Source: Promethearchaeota archaeon
GTDB lineage: Archaea; Asgardarchaeota; Lokiarchaeia; Sigynarchaeales; SOKP01
Length of the DNA: 27,545 nucleotides
NCBI GenBank assembly: GCA_013375495.1
Contig: JABXKC010000040.1
Span: 1 to 27,545 of the forward strand
Direction: 5' to 3'
Shown here: piece by piece, positions 24,245 through 27,545 of the stretch
Layout: every line of letters begins with the position of its first letter
How positions within the stretch are numbered: the first letter of the stretch is position 1
The notes under the pieces: model-generated
Database searches by the model: none
Told to the model about the DNA's origin: nothing
What the model saw: the letters and a program-made list of their open reading frames with translations, nothing else
Translations under genes and position numbers: made by a program

Positions 24245-24760
24245 TCATTCTTCTTGGTACTTAGCTAATTCTTTTTCAATCATTTTTATTAATTCGAGAG
24301 AAAATGGGATAGAATTCGCCAACGTATTAACTAACTGATAAACCCTGTCAAACCCATGCAGATTTTCTATTTCTTCCTTTTCCATTTCAATATCTTCCTT
24401 AACAGCATTAATTTTGTTAGCAAATTTCGAGATGTCGCTGGTAAGGTCTCTGAATGAATGAATAAAGGCTATCACTGGATTTTTCATTGTATAGGTAATT
24501 TCCCCCGTATTAGACACACCAGTTTTTTCGATAAGGTCCATAGAAATTAATTTTTGAATTTCTTGTGATATTGTTCCTCGCGAGAATCCGGTAAGTTCTT
24601 TCAATTTTTCTTGAGTTAAGGATTTTCGGGTAATAAAATAAATTTTAATTGTTATGAAAGTAGCTTTTTGTCCGATAAAAAGAGAGTAGGACATTAGGAA
24701 TTTGAAAATGTCCTTTTCAATCGTTTCTATTTCGGCATCGAATTCTTCAATCGTATTCAA
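24245..24760 (-). CDS. GbsR/MarR-like winged-helix regulator (second of pair)
   Basis: This 171-residue protein has a winged helix-turn-helix at about residues 48-92, with LTQEKLKELTGFSRGTISQE as helices 2-3 and a wing around GVSNTGEITYT, and a long, charged C-terminal helix (100-170) probably used for dimerisation. It matches the GbsR-like archaeal/bacterial group (COG1510). Its start overlaps the end of the regulator upstream by four bases (24757-24760, ATGA), so the two are translationally coupled. The recognition helix is nearly the same as that of its partner, suggesting both bind related sites or form heterodimers. The divergent ABC exporter is the likely target. Confidence 0.82.
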   Translation of the reverse strand: MNTIEEFDAEIETIEKDIFKFLMSYSLFIGQKATFITIKIYFITRKSLTQEKLKELTGFSRGTISQEIQKLISMDLIEKTGVSNTGEITYTMKNPVIAFIHSFRDLTSDISKFANKINAVKEDIEMEKEEIENLHGFDRVYQLVNTLANSIPFSLELIKMIEKELAKYQEE

Positions 24761-25539
24761 GTCTTATCCTCCCTCAGCTCTGTTATAAAGCTTGATTCTT
24801 TAATCTTTTGTAACACTTTCACATTATATTCAAAGAAATTAATCATTTCAGTTACCCTTTTTAAGAGAGATTTATAACCGTTTTTATCCTTGTTTTTATC
24901 TAATTCTTGAGCTTTAATTTGTAAGAATTCGATTGCACGTTCATTAGATTCAGATTTATAAGATCCAATGTTAGTTGCGATATCAGCCATGCTAGTTCCG
25001 AGAGTGTAGAGATATTCGCGTTTTCCCTCCAAAGGTTCTTTTTTTATTGCAGGAGCACTCGATAATATCTTTAAACTCTGAGAGATAGCACCTTTTGAAA
25101 ATCCTGTTAATTCTTTAAGTTGTGTTTGAGTTAAGTTTCCATGGAGTAGTAAATAGCCAATTATAGAACCAAAAACAGCGTTCTGACCTTTGATTTTACC
25201 GGCATCTACCAGAATTTCGATTAAACGCTTTTCGTAAACTCTAACTTTCCCTTCATATATGTGCGATTTACTTTTTAGATGTTGTGCATAACAGAGATCA
25301 AATGTTTCTTCCATTGCATTCCATAAAGCCCTGATTTCTTCATCATTAACCTTAAGGTCTTTAAAACTTGTTTTTAATTGATACAATGAATCATTGTCCC
25401 ATAATGGATTCGTAAGGAAATCTTTTATCGCCTCTTTTAAGTAATTAATATTTCTACCTTTATTTTGGCTTAAATATTTTTGAATTATAGCCTCCGTTAA
25501 TTCCAAAATAGGCTTAAATTTTTCTGTATTAGTTGGCAT
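24757..25539 (-). CDS. GbsR/MarR-like winged-helix regulator with N-terminal extension (first of pair)
   Basis: This 260-residue protein carries a winged helix-turn-helix at about residues 122-182, with LTQTQLKELTGFSKGAISQS as helices 2-3, and a C-terminal helical region. About 110 N-terminal residues precede the DNA-binding part; they look all-helical (LYQLKTSFKDLKVNDEEIRALWNAMEE) and have no motif I recognise, so they may sense a ligand or mediate dimerisation. It faces the ABC transporter across a 193-base intergenic region with an inverted-repeat operator candidate. The arrangement suggests autoregulation and control of the exporter. Confidence 0.8.
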   Translation of the reverse strand: MPTNTEKFKPILELTEAIIQKYLSQNKGRNINYLKEAIKDFLTNPLWDNDSLYQLKTSFKDLKVNDEEIRALWNAMEETFDLCYAQHLKSKSHIYEGKVRVYEKRLIEILVDAGKIKGQNAVFGSIIGYLLLHGNLTQTQLKELTGFSKGAISQSLKILSSAPAIKKEPLEGKREYLYTLGTSMADIATNIGSYKSESNERAIEFLQIKAQELDKNKDKNGYKSLLKRVTEMINFFEYNVKVLQKIKESSFITELREDKT

Positions 25540-25612
25540 TGATGAAGGTTATGAAATCTGACCACATAAATTTATATTCCTTAGTTATAATATAGCAATA
25601 CTTATTATTAAG

Positions 25613-25666
25613 TGTTTTCAAATCGCGTGAACTTTTAGTGTTTCATTTTCACTATAAATGAAAACA
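25613..25666. promoter_or_regulatory. Inverted-repeat operator candidate upstream of the ABC transporter
   Basis: TTTCATTT (25641-25648) and AAATGAAA (25656-25663) form a perfect 8-bp inverted repeat with a seven-base spacer, a size and spacing suited to a dimeric winged-helix protein. A further half-site TGTTTTCA at 25613-25620 is the exact inverse complement of TGAAAACA at 25659-25666. The repeat directly abuts the TATA-like box at 25667, so binding would block TBP/TFB. The GbsR-like proteins encoded on the other side are the natural candidates to bind it. Confidence 0.55.
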
Positions 25667-25674
25667 TTTATATA
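25667..25674 (+). promoter_or_regulatory. TATA-like box for the ABC transporter operon
   Basis: TTTATATA matches archaeal box A. It predicts a start near 25698 and a leader of about 35 nt to the ATPase start at 25733, with GGTGA as ribosome binding site at about 25719-25723. Confidence 0.5.
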
Positions 25675-25732
25675 GGTAAAAATTATTTAATATTATGGTA
25701 AAAGAACATTTTTCAAAAAAGGTGAAAGAAAA

Positions 25733-26689
25733 ATGAACGCGATTGAAATAAAAAATCTAAAAAAATATTATAACAAAGGAAAGATAAAAGCAGTTGACGA
25801 CATTTCGCTTAAGGTTCCAAAAGGAGCAAGGTTTGGGTTTCTAGGGCCGAATGGTGCTGGAAAAACGACTACTATTAGATGTATTTTAGGTTTTCTTAAC
25901 CCCGATAGCGGAATAACAGTAATTAATGGCGAAGAAATTAATCCGAAAAAAGATGTTAAATTTAGGAACCAAATTGGGTACTTACCAGGAGAACTTGGTC
26001 TCTATAAATACATGACCGCAGCGCAGTTAATTAAATATTTTGCTAAACTCTTCGATATTGAAATCGACTGGAAATTCATTAAGGATGTCACAGAAAGACT
26101 TGAAATTGAAATGGATCGGAAAATGGGCGTGCTCAGTAAAGGAAATAAACAGAAAGTAGGCGTATTAACCGCCTTAATGGGAAAGTTCGAGATATTAATT
26201 ATGGATGAGCCAACTTCAGGTCTAGATCCATTAATGCAATCGGAATTTTACAGTATAATTGCTGAACGCCAAGAAGAATCTGATTGCACGGTGTTTGTAT
26301 CTAGTCATGTGTTACCCGAAATTGAAAAATTTTGCGATCAGGTCGCTATTATTAAAAATGGTAAGATTATAGAAATTTCCAGTGTTCAAGTGCTTAAAAA
26401 AAAGAGTTTGAAACGAATTGAACTAGATTTTGAAAACAATAAAAGTATGATTGAATTTAATTCATTTTTATCTTCGGATTTTCCTGAAGCTATTGTGAAA
26501 CAAAAATATCAGAGGAGAATTGAATTTCTACTCCCTTATAACCAATCTCGTGACATATTAATACATTTAAGCCAAAACAAATGGGCTGGAATGCCAATAA
26601 AAGACTTTAATATTACACACTCAACTTTAGATAATATATTTCTTGAGTATTATAAAGATTCTAATTTAAAAGGAGGTGAAGCTGTTTGA
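25733..26689 (+). CDS. ABC-2 type transporter ATP-binding protein
   Basis: This 318-residue protein is the nucleotide-binding subunit of an ABC exporter of the CcmA/DrrA class. Walker A GPNGAGKT is at residues 38-45, the signature motif reads LSKGNKQK at 134-141, Walker B ILIMDEP with Glu159 is at 154-160, the D-loop SGLD follows, and the switch histidine is His192. Residues after about 225 form the C-terminal extension common in this class. The permease start overlaps its stop codon, so the two are made together. Regulation by the divergent GbsR-like pair is likely. The exported substrate cannot be told. Confidence 0.93.
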   Translation: MNAIEIKNLKKYYNKGKIKAVDDISLKVPKGARFGFLGPNGAGKTTTIRCILGFLNPDSGITVINGEEINPKKDVKFRNQIGYLPGELGLYKYMTAAQLIKYFAKLFDIEIDWKFIKDVTERLEIEMDRKMGVLSKGNKQKVGVLTALMGKFEILIMDEPTSGLDPLMQSEFYSIIAERQEESDCTVFVSSHVLPEIEKFCDQVAIIKNGKIIEISSVQVLKKKSLKRIELDFENNKSMIEFNSFLSSDFPEAIVKQKYQRRIEFLLPYNQSRDILIHLSQNKWAGMPIKDFNITHSTLDNIFLEYYKDSNLKGGEAV

Positions 26690-27501
26690 AGGTAATTCAA
26701 ACTACTTTAAAAGAGATAAGATATAGCATTAAAGGAATTATAATTCTCGCTTTATTATTCGGATTATTTTTTCTAGCATTCATGGCTATCTACGATCCTA
26801 CACTCTTTGAAGATATGGAAGCATTACTTGCAAGCTATCCTGAAGCAATTGTTGCGATGGTTGGAAAATATATCGCATTAACAACATTTGGAGGTTTTTT
26901 GAATGTATATCTTTTCTCAATGACATGGTTTTATTTTGGTTTCTATTTTATAATAAAGGCAGCGCAAGATATACCCAAAGAAATCGAGGACAAAACGGTT
27001 GATATTATTTTGTCAAAACCTATAAAACGGTGGAAATTTGTAATAGGTAAATATGTGCGGCATGTAATAACTGCGTTTATCCTTGTTACTTTTTCAAGTT
27101 TTGGAATTTTAATTGGCGTATTTGCCTTTCCAACTATCGTTCCTAGCGAAGTTTACTTCAATGAGATATATACGGTGTTCCTTTGGCTCTTTATCTTTTT
27201 AGTTGCGATAATTAGTACGTCATTATTCTTTTCGACATTTCTCCGTCCACGGCGAGCACTTACCTTTAGCTTTGCTGTTATAGTATTTTTTTATATTGTA
27301 GGGATATTCTGGGAAGCGTTTCCAGAAGCAGTCCAAGGCATGAAATTTTTGAGTATATTTTATTATTTTGAAACATCGAATTTGCTTGTAAATCATGTCT
27401 GGGATAATGTTCTCCTAAACATTTTAATTCTAACGGGATATTCAGCATGTATGGTAGGCTTATCAGTGTTTATATTTAATAAGCGAGATATTCCCGTTTA
27501 A
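26686..27501 (+). CDS. ABC-2 type transporter permease
   Basis: This 271-residue membrane protein has about six hydrophobic helices, a large loop after the first helix (residues about 35-60), and the short cytoplasmic segment QDIPKEIEDKTVDIILSKPIKRWKF-like region near 100-125 typical of ABC-2 permeases (coupling helix with SKPI-R). The start is TTG at 26686, overlapping the ATPase stop as TTGA, with a very strong ribosome binding site GGAGGTGA at about 26671-26678. It partners the ATPase just upstream in a half-exporter pair that would dimerise. The substrate is unknown. Confidence 0.88.
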   Translation: MKVIQTTLKEIRYSIKGIIILALLFGLFFLAFMAIYDPTLFEDMEALLASYPEAIVAMVGKYIALTTFGGFLNVYLFSMTWFYFGFYFIIKAAQDIPKEIEDKTVDIILSKPIKRWKFVIGKYVRHVITAFILVTFSSFGILIGVFAFPTIVPSEVYFNEIYTVFLWLFIFLVAIISTSLFFSTFLRPRRALTFSFAVIVFFYIVGIFWEAFPEAVQGMKFLSIFYYFETSNLLVNHVWDNVLLNILILTGYSACMVGLSVFIFNKRDIPV

Positions 27502-27511
27502 TTTTTTTTTA
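27502..27511 (+). terminator. Oligo-T terminator after the ABC operon
   Basis: A run of nine or more T follows immediately after the permease stop codon, a typical archaeal transcription end. Confidence 0.5.
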
Positions 27512-27545
27512 CTTTATTTCTAAACTTTCGGAAAATTTTTCATAT

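Noticed and set aside
1..27545. CRISPR array, tRNA, rRNA or insertion sequence
   Set aside because: No regularly spaced repeats, no GC-rich cloverleaf-like blocks, and no transposase-like frame were seen on either strand.

Overview
The window looks archaeal, most likely from an AT-rich, anaerobic Asgard-type (Lokiarchaeia-like) lineage. This is an inference, not a proof: there is no rRNA or ribosomal protein marker here. The support is a tungsten aldehyde:ferredoxin oxidoreductase, a cyclic-2,3-diphosphoglycerate-synthetase-like protein, EFR1-type flavodoxin/ferredoxin proteins, GbsR-like regulators, TTTAAATA/TTTATATA boxes upstream of several genes, and oligo-T runs after genes. I found no tRNA, rRNA, CRISPR array, insertion sequence or phage gene.

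Layout. 1-800 holds gene debris: a decayed copy of the cPGS-family gene start and a truncated alpha/beta hydrolase that runs tail to tail into an amidase (778-2235, minus). A truncated VapB-like antitoxin start (2376-2456) abuts a GH1 glycosidase (2458-3825). A plus-strand run follows: cPGS-like NTPase, EFR1 flavodoxin-ferredoxin and zinc-less MDR oxidoreductase (4191-7422), then a flavodoxin (7526-8089). From 8278 to 17268 lies the metabolic core: an AOR-family tungstoenzyme, a 694-residue FAD/NAD multi-iron-sulfur protein and a DAO-type FAD amine dehydrogenase in tight succession, then ornithine carbamoyltransferase, carbamate kinase and, convergently, ornithine aminotransferase. 17379-24176 carries an MFS permease, an EamA permease with a fused C-terminal Lrp/AsnC-type RAM domain, a stand-alone RAM protein, an FGGY kinase and a gamma-glutamyltransferase-like enzyme. 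The right end is a GbsR-like regulator pair divergent from an ABC-2 ATPase/permease pair, with an inverted-repeat operator candidate over the promoter.

How the genes may work together (inference). Carbamoyltransferase plus carbamate kinase can make ATP from citrulline; the aminotransferase turns ornithine into glutamate semialdehyde; the DAO/iron-sulfur flavoprotein pair resembles proline dehydrogenase, sarcosine oxidase and hydrogen cyanide synthase systems; and AOR could oxidise an aldehyde with ferredoxin as acceptor. Together this suggests a ferredoxin-linked amino-acid or amine degradation island. The EamA-RAM fusion beside a free RAM protein suggests a transporter gated directly by an amino acid, and is the most novel-looking element.

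A second theme is debris. At least six truncated gene ends lie between intact genes, several being in-frame copies of the start or end of genes in this same window (cPGS start, EamA start, GGT end). The roughly 100-nt leader of the cPGS gene is much better conserved between its two copies than the coding sequence that follows, which makes it a candidate regulatory leader.
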